Shown here one piece after another: positions 34,591 to 44,001 of a stretch of DNA of 64,000 bases (position 1 is the first letter of the stretch; each line of letters opens with the position of its first letter). The stretch spans positions 1-64,000 of the forward strand of contig NZ_JAPJDA010000004.1 of the NCBI RefSeq assembly GCF_026241755.1. Reading direction: 5' to 3'. Source of the DNA: Salinimicrobium profundisediminis (GTDB taxonomy: Bacteria; Bacteroidota; Bacteroidia; Flavobacteriales; Flavobacteriaceae). The notes under the pieces are model-generated. The model did not search any database. It was not told the origin of the DNA and worked only from the letters and a program-made list of their open reading frames with translations. The position numbers and the translations under genes were made by a program.

Positions 34591-37500
34591 ATGTACCTTA
34601 TTTTTGATACTGAAACCACGGGTCTTCCCAAGCGTTGGGACGCTCCTCTTACCGATAGTGATAACTGGCCGCGCTGTATACAAATCGCGTGGCAGTTGCA
34701 CGATGATATGGGGCGGGTAGTTGAGCATCAGGATTATTTGGTGCAGCCCGAAGGATTTAATATTCCCTATGATGCCGAAAAGGTACACGGGATCTCTACC
34801 GAGTTAGCTTTAGAACAGGGAGTGAGCCTACAGGAGGTGTTGGAGAAGTTCAACATAGCCCTTTCCCGCTCAAAATTTGTAGTGGGGCAAAATGTAGGTT
34901 TTGATGTGAATATTATGGGAGCCGAATTTCATCGGCTTCAAATGGAAAATACCTTGCAGCACCTGCCTGTGCTGGATACCTGTACCGAAGTAACTGCACA
35001 GTTGTGTTGTATTCCCGGTGGTAGGGGAGGGAAGTTTAAGCTTCCTACGTTGACCGAGCTGCACGAATTCCTTTTTCATGAGCCTTTTGCTGAAGCCCAC
35101 AACGCAACTGCCGATGTGGAAGCTACAACCCGCTGTTTCCTGGAACTCATAAGGAAAAGGATCTTTACTTCGGAAGAACTGGATGTAAAACCCGATTATT
35201 TCGAGAATTTTTCAGAAGAAAATCCGCAGCCAATTGAGCTAATCGGTTTAAAGCACATCAACCTGAAGAAGGCTTCCGAAGAGATTAGGAAAAGGCTTCG
35301 GAAGAAAGAAGGAACTGAAATTTCTTCCGCAGAAATAGAGGAAAACCTTGAAAAGCTTGATGAAGTTGCGTTTTCTCACCTTCATAACCACAGCCAGTTC
35401 TCCATTTTACAGTCTACCATTAGCATTAAAGATCTTGTGAACGCCGCGGCAAAGCAAAATATGCCGGCCGTAGCACTTACAGATCACGCTAACATGATGG
35501 GGGCTTTTCACTTTGTAAAAGAAGTTGGTATTTATAACAAGGGCGTAAAGGCTAAAAATGCAGCCGCCGCCGAAAATAATGAGCCTGCCACAGCCCGCGA
35601 ACTTAAAGCGATTGTGGGTTGTGAATTCTTTGTGTGTGAAAATCGCAAAGACAAGAGCAGAAAAGATAATGGTTACCAGGTAGTGTTGCTGGCAAAAAAT
35701 AAGAAGGGTTACCACAACCTCGCGAAGATGTCTTCTATGGCTTATACCGAAGGTTTTTACTACGTGCCGCGGATTGACAGGGAGGTGATACAGCAGTATA
35801 AGGAGGATATTATTGTTCTTACCGGAAACCTCTACGGGGAAGTTCCCGGAAAGATCCTGAATGTTGGTGAAAATCAGGCAGAAGAAGCGCTGCTTTGGTG
35901 GAAGGAACAATTTGGAGATGACCTGTATGTAGAATTAATGCGCCATAACCAGGAAGATGAGAACAGGGTGAATCCTGTTTTAGTTGAGCTGGCTAAGAAA
36001 CATGAGGTGAAGCTGGTGGCAACCAATAACACTTATTACTGTGAACAGGAGGATGCCAATGCGCATGATATTTTGTTGTGTGTGAAGGATGGTGAAAAAC
36101 AGGCTACGCCAATTGGCCGTGGCCGCGGTTACCGCTACGGGCTTCCCAATAACGAATACTACTTTAAGAGCGGTGATGAAATGAAGTCGCTGTTTAAAGA
36201 CCTGCCGGAAGCAATTTCTAATGTTCAGGAAGTTGTAGATAAGATTGAACCTTATGAGTTGGCACGGGATGTTTTATTGCCTGCGTTTACTATTCCCGAA
36301 GAATTTGTGGTGGCTGAAGATGCCGTTGATGGAGGGAAGAGAGGTGAGAACGCTTACTTAAAGCACATCACCTTTGTTGGGGCAGAGAAGCGCTATGGCG
36401 AAATTACGCCTTCAATTAAAGACCGGCTGGATTTTGAGCTTTCGGTAATCGAGAATACAGGATACCCGGGGTACTTCCTTATTGTGGAAGACTTTATTCG
36501 GGAAGCACGCAATATGGATGTTTCGGTGGGGCCGGGACGGGGATCGGCGGCAGGTAGTGCGGTGGCCTATTGCCTGGGTATTACCAATATCGATCCTATC
36601 AAGTACGATCTGCTTTTTGAGAGATTCTTAAATCCCGATCGTGTGAGTATGCCCGATATTGATATTGATTTTGATGATGAGGGTCGAAGCAGGGTTATGG
36701 ATTATGTGATCAAGAAATATGGCGCCAACCAGGTGGCGCAGATCATTACTTATGGTACCATGGCTGCGAAATCTTCTATTCGGGATACCGCGCGGGTACT
36801 AGACCTTCCTTTAAATGAAGCCGACAGGATTGCCAAGCTGATTCCCAACACCAAGCTCGCCAAGATCTTCGGAATGGACGAAAAGACCATTAGAAGTAGC
36901 TTTAGGAGTGAAGAGGTAGATAAGGTAAATGAGCTTCTTAATATTGCTGAAGGAGATGACCTTGAGGCTCAAACAGTGAACCAGGCGAGGATTCTGGAAG
37001 GATCTGTTAGAAATACCGGGATCCATGCCTGCGGGGTGATCATTACACCAAGTGATATTACCAACTTTGTGCCGGTTGCGGTTGCTAAAGATTCAGATCT
37101 TTATGTTACTCAATTTGACAACTCGGTTGTGGAAAGCGCCGGCCTTCTTAAAATGGATTTTTTGGGTCTCAAGACCCTTACCCTTATTAAGGATACCGTG
37201 AAGATCGTGAAGGGCAGACATGACATTGATCTTGACCCTGATAGTTTTCCGCTGGATGATGAGAAGACTTATGAGTTATTCCAACGAGGGGAAACGGTAG
37301 GGATTTTTCAGTATGAATCTCCCGGGATGCAAAAGCACATGAAAGACCTTAAGCCAACGGTCTTTGATGACCTTATTGCGATGAACGCTCTTTACCGGCC
37401 GGGACCAATGGAATATATTCCCAGCTTTATCGCCCGGAAGCACGGGGATGAGGAAATCGTTTATGATTTGCCGGCGATGGAGGAATACCTTAAAGAAACC

Positions 37501-38973
37501 TACGGAATTACGGTATACCAGGAGCAGGTGATGTTGCTGTCGCAAAAGCTCGCCAGCTTTACCAAAGGTGAAGCCGATGTTTTGCGGAAGGCGATGGGTA
37601 AAAAGATATTTTCGCTGCTGGAAGAATTGAAGCCAAAATTCCTTGATGGGGGAGAAAAGAACGGGCATCCGCGGGAAGTGCTTGAGAAAGTCTGGAAAGA
37701 CTGGGAGGCTTTTGCGTCTTATGCCTTCAATAAATCCCACTCTACCTGTTATGCCTGGATTGCCTATCAAACCGCTTATCTAAAAGCTCATTATCCTGCG
37801 GAATACATGGCGGCGGTACTTTCCAATAATATGAATGACATTAAGCAGGTGACGTTCTTCATGGAAGAATGTAAGCGAATGAAGTTGAAGGTGCTTGGGC
37901 CTGATGTTAATGAGTCCTACTACAAGTTCTCGGTTAACAGGGAAAACGCTGTCCGCTTTGGAATGGGAGCGATTAAAGGAGTAGGTGCAGGAGCTGTGGC
38001 TACCATAGTTGAAAACAGGAAAGATAAAGGTCCTTACAAATCCATTTTTGACATGGCCAAGAGGATAGACTTAAGGGCAGCCAATAAAAAAGCTTTTGAA
38101 AATCTCGCATTGGCTGGCGGTTTTGACAGCTTTGGCGATACGCACAGGGCACAGTACTTCCATGATGAAGGCGACGGCATTACGTTTTTGGAAAAGGTAG
38201 TGAAGTATGCAGCCAAATATCAGGAGAATGAAAATTCGGCCCAGGTGAGCCTTTTTGGTGACACTAGTGAAGTGCAAATCCCAGAGCCGGTGGTGCCTCC
38301 CTGTGAAGAATGGGGGACTATGGGAAAACTGAAGCGGGAGCGAGAAGTAGTGGGGATCTATATATCCGGGCATCCGCTAGATGATTTTAAAACCGAATTA
38401 AAATACTTCTGTAACGCCGTTTTAGCCGATTTCCAAAATCTGGAAGAAGCCGTAAATAAAGAACTCACTTTTGGAGGGGTAATTAGTGATGTACAGCATA
38501 GAGTGAATAAACAGGGGCAGGGTTGGGCCAGTTTTATCGTAGAAGATTATTCAGATTCGTACGAGTTTAGAATGTTCAAGGAAGAGTACCTCAAGTACCG
38601 CCATTTCCTGGTGCCCAACTCTTTTATTCACGCGAAGATCTTTATTAGAGAGGGTTATCCTAACAGGGAAACAGGTAGAAAAGGAGAGCCAAGGTTGCAG
38701 TTCAACAACATTCAGTTGCTGCACGATGTAATGGAGAATTACGCTAAGAAACTCACTATTCAGCTGAATATAGATGAACTTCAGGAGGATAAGATCGATG
38801 CTCTTTTTGATATTTTCAGAAATCACAGCGGAGAGAACCGGCTTAATTTTGTGGTGTATGAAATGAAGGAAAGAATAAAGTTGCACATGCCCAGCCGAAA
38901 ACAGAAAGTTAGGATTTCCCAGGAACTACTAAACGCGCTGGAAGAACAACAGGTATTGTATAAACTGAATTAA
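34591..38973 (+). CDS. dnaE: DNA polymerase III subunit alpha with N-terminal exonuclease domain
   Basis: The replicative polymerase, 1460 residues, about 300 longer than E. coli DnaE. Residues 1-205 are a DEDDh exonuclease of the DnaQ type (IFDTETTGLP near 4-13, VVGQNVGFDVNIM, HNATADVEATTRCF). The PHP domain begins near 263 (FSHLHNHSQFSILQS, LTDHANMMGAF). The polymerase palm has GPGRGSAAGSAVAYCLGI and the catalytic PDIDIDFDDEGR near 688. The helix-hairpin-helix and OB regions follow. A proofreading activity fused to the polymerase is the Bacteroidota arrangement I recall. It is a single gene, divergent from the DUF2383 unit only by terminator and spacer. Confidence 0.97.
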   Translation: MYLIFDTETTGLPKRWDAPLTDSDNWPRCIQIAWQLHDDMGRVVEHQDYLVQPEGFNIPYDAEKVHGISTELALEQGVSLQEVLEKFNIALSRSKFVVGQNVGFDVNIMGAEFHRLQMENTLQHLPVLDTCTEVTAQLCCIPGGRGGKFKLPTLTELHEFLFHEPFAEAHNATADVEATTRCFLELIRKRIFTSEELDVKPDYFENFSEENPQPIELIGLKHINLKKASEEIRKRLRKKEGTEISSAEIEENLEKLDEVAFSHLHNHSQFSILQSTISIKDLVNAAAKQNMPAVALTDHANMMGAFHFVKEVGIYNKGVKAKNAAAAENNEPATARELKAIVGCEFFVCENRKDKSRKDNGYQVVLLAKNKKGYHNLAKMSSMAYTEGFYYVPRIDREVIQQYKEDIIVLTGNLYGEVPGKILNVGENQAEEALLWWKEQFGDDLYVELMRHNQEDENRVNPVLVELAKKHEVKLVATNNTYYCEQEDANAHDILLCVKDGEKQATPIGRGRGYRYGLPNNEYYFKSGDEMKSLFKDLPEAISNVQEVVDKIEPYELARDVLLPAFTIPEEFVVAEDAVDGGKRGENAYLKHITFVGAEKRYGEITPSIKDRLDFELSVIENTGYPGYFLIVEDFIREARNMDVSVGPGRGSAAGSAVAYCLGITNIDPIKYDLLFERFLNPDRVSMPDIDIDFDDEGRSRVMDYVIKKYGANQVAQIITYGTMAAKSSIRDTARVLDLPLNEADRIAKLIPNTKLAKIFGMDEKTIRSSFRSEEVDKVNELLNIAEGDDLEAQTVNQARILEGSVRNTGIHACGVIITPSDITNFVPVAVAKDSDLYVTQFDNSVVESAGLLKMDFLGLKTLTLIKDTVKIVKGRHDIDLDPDSFPLDDEKTYELFQRGETVGIFQYESPGMQKHMKDLKPTVFDDLIAMNALYRPGPMEYIPSFIARKHGDEEIVYDLPAMEEYLKETYGITVYQEQVMLLSQKLASFTKGEADVLRKAMGKKIFSLLEELKPKFLDGGEKNGHPREVLEKVWKDWEAFASYAFNKSHSTCYAWIAYQTAYLKAHYPAEYMAAVLSNNMNDIKQVTFFMEECKRMKLKVLGPDVNESYYKFSVNRENAVRFGMGAIKGVGAGAVATIVENRKDKGPYKSIFDMAKRIDLRAANKKAFENLALAGGFDSFGDTHRAQYFHDEGDGITFLEKVVKYAAKYQENENSAQVSLFGDTSEVQIPEPVVPPCEEWGTMGKLKREREVVGIYISGHPLDDFKTELKYFCNAVLADFQNLEEAVNKELTFGGVISDVQHRVNKQGQGWASFIVEDYSDSYEFRMFKEEYLKYRHFLVPNSFIHAKIFIREGYPNRETGRKGEPRLQFNNIQLLHDVMENYAKKLTIQLNIDELQEDKIDALFDIFRNHSGENRLNFVVYEMKERIKLHMPSRKQKVRISQELLNALEEQQVLYKLN

Positions 38974-38977
38974 AAAA

Positions 38978-39016
38978 ACACTCTCCAAAAATGGCATTTT
39001 TGGAGAGTGTTTTTTT
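38978..39016 (+). terminator. Terminator of dnaE built on the 17-bp palindrome
   Basis: A perfect 16-bp stem (38978-38993 with 38995-39010) around a single G, followed by six T. Its inner 17 bp are the palindrome CAAAAATGGCATTTTTG; the outer arms add ACACTCTC/GAGAGTGT. Confidence 0.92.
38986..39002. repeat. 17-bp palindrome copy 4 (core of the dnaE terminator)
   Basis: CAAAAATGGCATTTTTG at the top of the dnaE terminator stem. Confidence 0.9.
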
Positions 39017-39073
39017 ATTATTTCATTCCCGACAAATTTTCTTCATCGGGTAAAACTTCAGTCGTGCTTCAGG

Positions 39074-39217
39074 CTATTTCTGTAGTTCCAGATATACCAG
39101 GTAAAGTGCAAAAACAGCTGTAACAAGAATGAAAGTGAGTATAGTACCGATGATAATTTTCTGAACAAATGAAAAACCTTCAGTTTGTTCTTTCCAGAGG
39201 TGAGAGAGTGCAGACAT
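39074..39217 (-). CDS. Small single-helix membrane protein, 47 aa
   Basis: A short frame in the 500-bp gap between dnaE and trxA. It begins MSALSHLWKEQTEGFSF, has one clean hydrophobic helix (about residues 20-42, IIIGTILTFILVTAVFALYL) and ends YLELQK. Composition and topology look like a genuine small membrane protein, but no family is recognised and the gene is short. It would be transcribed leftwards, against dnaE. The rest of the gap (39217-39464) shows no other frame or clear structure. Confidence 0.5.
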   Translation of the reverse strand: MSALSHLWKEQTEGFSFVQKIIIGTILTFILVTAVFALYLVYLELQK

Positions 39218-39464
39218 GGCAATGTTTTTTAGGGTAAAGTTATACGAATAAGTACTGATTTTTAATTACTTATACATTAAAGATAACGAAATCTTAAATG
39301 CTAATTATTGATATTTCAGATAAAACGTTTAAGATCTAAATTACCAGATGAAGGGTTGAACTGGTGAAAATAATGAAAGGGTTTTCTTACATTTTTGAGG
39401 AGTGAAAAGGCCTTTTATAGGAGGTGACAATGAGCAGATAGGTAAATCTGATTTTCTTAAGGTA

Positions 39465-39493
39465 TTGAGTCCTTATAATTTTACCTATTTTTG
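39465..39493 (+). promoter_or_regulatory. Promoter of trxA
   Basis: TTG (39465-39467), 18-bp spacer, TATTTTTG (39486-39493): both halves of the Bacteroidota consensus (TTG / TAnnTTTG) at the right spacing, 33 bp before the trxA ATG. Confidence 0.75.
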
Positions 39494-39526
39494 TCTGTAG
39501 TAGAACAATGAACTAAAACGAGAAAT

Positions 39527-39844
39527 ATGGCTTTAGAAATAACTGACGCTACTTTTGAAGAGAAAGTACTAAAAAGCGACAAACCTGTAATGGTAGATTT
39601 TTGGGCAGCATGGTGCGGCCCTTGTAGAATGGTAGGTCCTATCATTGATGATATTAGTAAGGAATATGAAGGGAAAGCAGTAGTTGGGAAGCTTGACGTA
39701 GATGCAAACCAGGAATTTGCTGCAAAATACGGTGTGAGAAACATTCCTACTGTATTGATCTTTAAAGATGGTGAAGTAGTGGGAAGACAGGTAGGAGTTG
39801 CTCCTAAGAATACTTATGCCGAAGCGCTGGATCAACTACTGTAG
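39527..39844 (+). CDS. trxA: Thioredoxin
   Basis: A 105-residue cytoplasmic dithiol reductant. The active site is WCGPC in DFWAAWCGPCRMVGP, with the cis-proline loop RNIPTVLIF. The length is that of classic TrxA, with no signal peptide. It is a single gene with a good promoter and a terminator 27 bp after the stop. Confidence 0.97.
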   Translation: MALEITDATFEEKVLKSDKPVMVDFWAAWCGPCRMVGPIIDDISKEYEGKAVVGKLDVDANQEFAAKYGVRNIPTVLIFKDGEVVGRQVGVAPKNTYAEALDQLL

Positions 39845-39870
39845 TTGATCACAAGTTTAGATATAAAGAG

Positions 39871-39896
39871 ATCCGGGTTTTTCCCGGATTTTTTTA
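39871..39896 (+). terminator. Intrinsic terminator of trxA
   Basis: ATCCGGG (39871-39877), loop TTTTT, CCCGGAT (39883-39889), then T-run. Confidence 0.9.
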
Positions 39897-39935
39897 TGCC
39901 TTATAATTTGTACCTTGGATAGAAATTTTCAGAAA

Positions 39936-40865
39936 ATGCAGTTAGAGCAGGAGATTCACCATTCCGGAAAATTTGTTAACCTGGAGTTACTGGCCAGGCA
40001 GGTTGTGGAAGGATTTATTTCCGGACTCCATAAAAGCCCTTTTCACGGGTATTCTTCAGAATTTGCAGAACATAAGGTTTATAATCCCGGCGAGAGTACC
40101 AGGCATATAGACTGGAAGCTTTTTGCAAAGACCGATAAGCTCTTTACCAGGCGATATGAGGAAGAAACCAATCTACGGTGTCATTTGATACTGGATAACT
40201 CTGCTTCCATGCATTTTCCAGAGAAAAGGGATCAAAGCCTTTCTAACCTCAATAAAATAGGTTTTTCTGTTTTAGCATCGGCATGTCTAATGCAAATACT
40301 CAAAAAGCAGCGGGATTCTGTAGGCCTTAGTATATACAGCGATGCATACGAATACTACGCACCCGAAAAAGGAGGCGACAGGCACCGCCGTATGCTGCTA
40401 CATGTGCTTGAAGAGACCCTAAGCCGCCCCGTGGGCAATAAGACTACAGGTACGTACACCTATTTGCATCAAATAGCTGAAAAAATGAAGCGACGGTCGC
40501 TCATCTTTTTCTTTTCTGATATGTTCCAGGAAGAAGTGGAGGAGGAGAAGCTCTTTGAAGCGCTAAGACATTTAAAATACAACAAGCATGAACTGGTTTT
40601 GTTTCATGTTTTGGACAGGGAAAAGGAATTCAATTTTAATTTTGGAGAAGAGCCTCATCGCTTCACAGATGTTGAATCGGGCGAGAAAATAGATCTTTAT
40701 GCTGATAATGTGAGAGATAGCTATTTGCAGGAGGTGAACACCTATTTTAGCAGGCTTAAGCTGAAGTGTGCGCAGTACGGAATTAAGTACGTACAGGCCG
40801 ATACCAATGAAAATTTTGAAAAAATTTTACTTACGTATTTAGTTGAACGTCAGAAGTTTGTTTAG
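39936..40865 (+). CDS. DUF58 protein with a von Willebrand A-like fold
   Basis: About 309 residues. The DUF58 signature is GYSSEFAEHKVYNPGESTRHIDWKLFAKTDKLFTRRYEEE, here cited in parts, and a MIDAS-like LILDNSASM follows. These proteins are usually encoded with MoxR ATPases and VWA membrane proteins in an Isd-Mox chaperone system; here it stands alone. An upstream TTG (39915) extends the frame; the ATG at 39936 is preferred. It is followed by tRNA-Asp. Confidence 0.9.
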   Translation: MQLEQEIHHSGKFVNLELLARQVVEGFISGLHKSPFHGYSSEFAEHKVYNPGESTRHIDWKLFAKTDKLFTRRYEEETNLRCHLILDNSASMHFPEKRDQSLSNLNKIGFSVLASACLMQILKKQRDSVGLSIYSDAYEYYAPEKGGDRHRRMLLHVLEETLSRPVGNKTTGTYTYLHQIAEKMKRRSLIFFFSDMFQEEVEEEKLFEALRHLKYNKHELVLFHVLDREKEFNFNFGEEPHRFTDVESGEKIDLYADNVRDSYLQEVNTYFSRLKLKCAQYGIKYVQADTNENFEKILLTYLVERQKFV

Positions 40866-40903
40866 GGGAGTAAAAAATACTTTCAAAATATTTTAAAAAA
40901 CGT

Positions 40904-40933
40904 TTGTGAAACTGAAAATGTGCTGTATATTTG
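40904..40933 (+). promoter_or_regulatory. Promoter of tRNA-Asp
   Basis: TTG (40904-40906), exactly 19 bp, TATATTTG (40926-40933), 18 bp before the tRNA. It is the best match to the Bacteroidota promoter consensus in the window. Confidence 0.85.
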
Positions 40934-40951
40934 CACTCGCAATAAAGCAAC

Positions 40952-41025
40952 GGTCTGGTAGTTCAGTTGGTTAGAATACCTGCCTGTCACGCAGGGGGTC
41001 GCGAGTTCGAGTCTCGTCCAGACCG
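40952..41025 (+). tRNA. tRNA-Asp (anticodon GTC)
   Basis: 74 nt. The acceptor stem GGTCTGG pairs with CCAGACC, and the discriminator base is G. The D-arm is GTTC AGTTGGTTA GAAT, the anticodon arm is CCTGC CTGTCAC GCAGG with anticodon GTC at 40986-40988, and the T-arm is GCGAG TTCGAGT CTCGT. CCA is not encoded. There is no integrase gene nearby, so this tRNA is not visibly used as an attachment site here. Confidence 0.97.
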
Positions 41026-41037
41026 CAAATTGCAAAG

Positions 41038-41067
41038 AAGCTCCTCAATTTGGGGAGCTTTTTTTGG
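41038..41067 (+). terminator. Terminator of tRNA-Asp
   Basis: AAGCTCC (41038-41044) pairs with GGAGCTT, followed by a T-run, 13 bp after the tRNA. Confidence 0.85.
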
Positions 41068-41093
41068 CAATAAAGAGTAGTTGTGTTGTTTGT

Positions 41094-41175
41094 GGTAAGT
41101 CTTTGACTTACCTGGGTTTAGAAGTAAACCAATGAGAAGCTTTTCCCTTCAAGGGAAGGGCTTTTTTGTTTTATG
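41094..41175 (+). repeat. Row of three short hairpins after tRNA-Asp
   Basis: In the 325-bp gap before the PAS/GAF kinase: GGTAAGTC-TTT-GACTTACC (41094-41112, perfect); GGTTTA-GAAG-TAAACC (41115-41130); then a CCCTTCAAGGGAAGGG-type structure followed by T (about 41138-41175), which could be a second terminator. I see no coding frame in the gap. Confidence 0.6.
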
Positions 41176-41351
41176 GCACTTTCCCAATTTTGTAGTGAAT
41201 ACCCAATTCATGTTAAAGGAATTATAAGGTTGGTATTTTAGCTTTTAATATTGTTCCTAAGACTTATCTTTAATTTCTATTACAGAATTTTCTTAAAAAG
41301 AGAGTTTTAATTCAAAACGCCTTTTTTGGCGCCCTATAAACACGACAAAAG

Positions 41352-43379
41352 ATGCAAAGCAATGATGAGCCCGCAATAGGTGGTTCGGGAGGAATGGGTG
41401 TGGAGTTCAGGCACCTGCTTGACGGTTCTCCTGTTGCTAATTACATATGTGATGCAGAAGGAAGGCTTACCTATTTCAATAAAGCTGCCATAGAACTGTG
41501 GGGTAGAACGCCTATATTGGGCAAAGAGTACTGGTGTGGTTCATGGAAAATACTCTATGAAGATGGTACTCCTATGCCCCTGGAAGATACCCCAATTTCA
41601 AGGGTGCTAAAAAAAGGAGTTGAAGAGGAAAAAAGTGAAATAAGGATTGAATGTCCTAACGGAGCTTATAAATATTTACTCGTTTTTCCCAAGCCTTTAT
41701 TTGACAGGAATGGTAAGCTGGAAGGGGTGCACTGTACCCTTGTAGATATTACAGAGCAAAAGCGGGATCATATAAAAAAGGAAACGCTTTCGGCCATAGT
41801 GCAATCTTCAGATGATGCTATTATAAGTAAAAACCTGCAGGGCGTTATAGCGAGTTGGAATAGGGGGGCGCAGGAGATCTTTGGATATTCAGAAGATGAA
41901 ACTGTAGGCCGCTCTATTACAATGTTAATTCCTGAAGAACGTCTTAATGAAGAGGATGTCATTCTCGATAAGATCAAGAGAGGGATAAAGATCGACCACT
42001 TTGAAACTATCCGGAAACACAAATCCGGGAGGGATATTCCTGTATCCATAACCGTTTCCCCGGTAAAAGATTCGGGAGGAAATATAGTTGGAGCCTCAAA
42101 AGTTGCCCGTGATATTACTGCCCGCATTGAATCACAGGCGGCCATGAAAAAATATATCCGGAATCTGGAGACCCTAAATACAGTCGGGAAAAGTATTTCT
42201 GAAAATCTTAATGTTGAAGGAATTCTTCAGCGGGTAACCGATGCCACCACCAGTCTTACCGGGGCTGCATTTGGTGCCTTTTTCTATAATAACAGTGACG
42301 ATAAGGGAAGCACATTCCAATTATTTACCCTTTCGGGTGCGCCAAGAGAGATCTTTGACCATATGGCTATGCCACGTCATACAGATTTGTTCCTGCCCAC
42401 CTTTAGAGACCGGAAAGTGGTGCGGATAGATGATGTAACCAAACACGGCGATTTTGGCAAGAATGCGCCTTATAAAGGGATGCCAAAAGGGCATTTTTCG
42501 GTAGTAAGTTATTTGGCCATTCCGGTGATCTCTAAAAACGGTGCTGTTATTGGCGGATTGTTATATGGACATCCGGAGGCCGGAAAATTCACCGCCGAGC
42601 ATGAATTGCTTGTGATCAATATCGCTGCCCAGGCAGCCGTCTCTCTTGATAACTCAAAGCTCTTTGAACAGGTGAAATCATTAAGTGAGAAAAAAGATGA
42701 ATTTATAGCCCTGGCGAGTCATGAGCTAAAGACTCCGCTTACTACCATTAAAGGGTATTTACAGGTGCTATCAAAAAAGAAAGCCGATAAGGTTTCTCAG
42801 TTATTTCTCGATAAATCCCTGTGCCAGGTTGATAAACTAAATACGCTTGTAGAAGACCTTTTAAATATGTCAAGAATAGAATCTGGGCAGCTCAATTTTA
42901 ATCTCGAGGTATTTGATATTAGGGAAATGCTGAAGGAAATTGTGGAGACCTTCTCTTATTCTTCGCAGTCTCACCGGGTCACCGGAACATTGTGGAATGA
43001 TTCAGTCATTATTGAAGGGGACAAACAAAGAATAGAACAGGCAATCCTTAACCTGATGACCAATGCCATTAAATACTCCCCGAAAGCTGACGAGATCTTT
43101 GTAGATCTCGAGGTAGTTGGAGAAAATATGGTGGTGAAGGTGAGAGATATGGGCATAGGCTTAACCGAGGAGCAGCGAAGGCAGTTGTTTACCAGGTTTT
43201 ATCGGGCCGAAGACACTCAAGGTATAAGTGGGCTGGGGCTTGGCTTGTACCTTACCAAACAGATCATAGACAGGCATGGAGGTAGTATTGAAGTGGCTAG
43301 TGAATATGGGATGGGATCTGAATTCTCTCTAATTCTGCCACTGGCAGTTCAAAAGTTGAAAAAAGTAAAAGCTATATAA
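41352..43379 (+). CDS. Soluble PAS-PAS-GAF sensor histidine kinase
   Basis: 675 residues with no membrane helix. In order: PAS at about 20-135 (GSPVANYICDAEGRLTYFNKAA); PAS at about 145-270 (SDDAIISKNLQGVIASWNRGAQEIFGYS); GAF at about 285-440; HisKA with ALASHELKTPLTTIKGY near 450; and HATPase with NLMTNAIKYSP, DMGIGL and GLGLGLYLTKQI. It probably senses a cytoplasmic or redox cue. The single-domain regulator encoded 34 bp downstream is the likely partner. Confidence 0.93.
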   Translation: MQSNDEPAIGGSGGMGVEFRHLLDGSPVANYICDAEGRLTYFNKAAIELWGRTPILGKEYWCGSWKILYEDGTPMPLEDTPISRVLKKGVEEEKSEIRIECPNGAYKYLLVFPKPLFDRNGKLEGVHCTLVDITEQKRDHIKKETLSAIVQSSDDAIISKNLQGVIASWNRGAQEIFGYSEDETVGRSITMLIPEERLNEEDVILDKIKRGIKIDHFETIRKHKSGRDIPVSITVSPVKDSGGNIVGASKVARDITARIESQAAMKKYIRNLETLNTVGKSISENLNVEGILQRVTDATTSLTGAAFGAFFYNNSDDKGSTFQLFTLSGAPREIFDHMAMPRHTDLFLPTFRDRKVVRIDDVTKHGDFGKNAPYKGMPKGHFSVVSYLAIPVISKNGAVIGGLLYGHPEAGKFTAEHELLVINIAAQAAVSLDNSKLFEQVKSLSEKKDEFIALASHELKTPLTTIKGYLQVLSKKKADKVSQLFLDKSLCQVDKLNTLVEDLLNMSRIESGQLNFNLEVFDIREMLKEIVETFSYSSQSHRVTGTLWNDSVIIEGDKQRIEQAILNLMTNAIKYSPKADEIFVDLEVVGENMVVKVRDMGIGLTEEQRRQLFTRFYRAEDTQGISGLGLGLYLTKQIIDRHGGSIEVASEYGMGSEFSLILPLAVQKLKKVKAI

Positions 43380-43412
43380 GGAGTTTTAATTATTCCTGAT
43401 TAAAAAAATGTT

Positions 43413-43763
43413 GTGATGAAAGAGATATTTATTGTAGAAGATGACGACGGAATTAGGGAATTATTAGAATTTCTTCTGGAAAGTCAGCAGTATGTAGTGA
43501 AGACATTTCCTACTGCCCGGGCTTTTCATAAAACCGTTCCCGAAAAAGTACCCGATCTATTCCTCCTTGATATTATGTTGCCCGATGGCAACGGTGTAGA
43601 TCTTTGCCGGGAGTTGAAAAAAGGTGATGAGACTAAAAGAATTCCTGTAGTTCTCATGTCTGCCCATGCAGATATTAGCAGGACCGAAGGTGCAGATGAT
43701 TTTATTGCCAAACCTTTTGATGTGGATGAACTACTCCAAAGGATCGAGAAACAATTTGCATAG
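43413..43763 (+). CDS. Single-domain response regulator
   Basis: 116 residues, only a receiver domain: acidic pair VEDDDG at the N-terminus, phospho-acceptor Asp53 in LFLLDIMLPDGNG, a conserved Ser/Ala switch (VLMSAHAD) and Lys in FIAKPFDVDELLQ. It has no output domain, so it must act by protein contact or as a phosphate relay. It pairs with the upstream kinase. Confidence 0.92.
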   Translation: MMKEIFIVEDDDGIRELLEFLLESQQYVVKTFPTARAFHKTVPEKVPDLFLLDIMLPDGNGVDLCRELKKGDETKRIPVVLMSAHADISRTEGADDFIAKPFDVDELLQRIEKQFA

Positions 43764-43945
43764 CAGTAAATTCAGTGGCTTGTGGTCCTTTTTCTTGGTC
43801 TTAAAAGGGGATGGGGATAAGTAGGCAATTTGCTCCACTTGTTTATTAAGCGATTCCTGCTGTTTTTTCTGAAACATTAAGGATTGTAAATATTCCAATT
43901 ATATCTGGTAGAAGAAATGAAGTTTTCTAAAATGTCTTATAAATA

Positions 43946-43975
43946 AAAAGGCTGCCTTATTCAGGCAGCCTTTTT
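43946..43975. terminator. Bidirectional terminator between the regulator and infB
   Basis: GGCTGCC (43950-43956) and GGCAGCC (43964-43970) with A-run on the left and T-run on the right; it serves the convergent regulator and infB units. The rest of the 238-bp gap shows nothing else. Confidence 0.92.
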
Positions 43976-44001
43976 ATGTTTCTATACTGATATTCTATTT
44001 G

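Noticed and set aside
40952-41351. Genomic island inserted at tRNA-Asp
   Set aside because: No integrase and no repeat of the tRNA 3' end was found downstream; the following genes look native.
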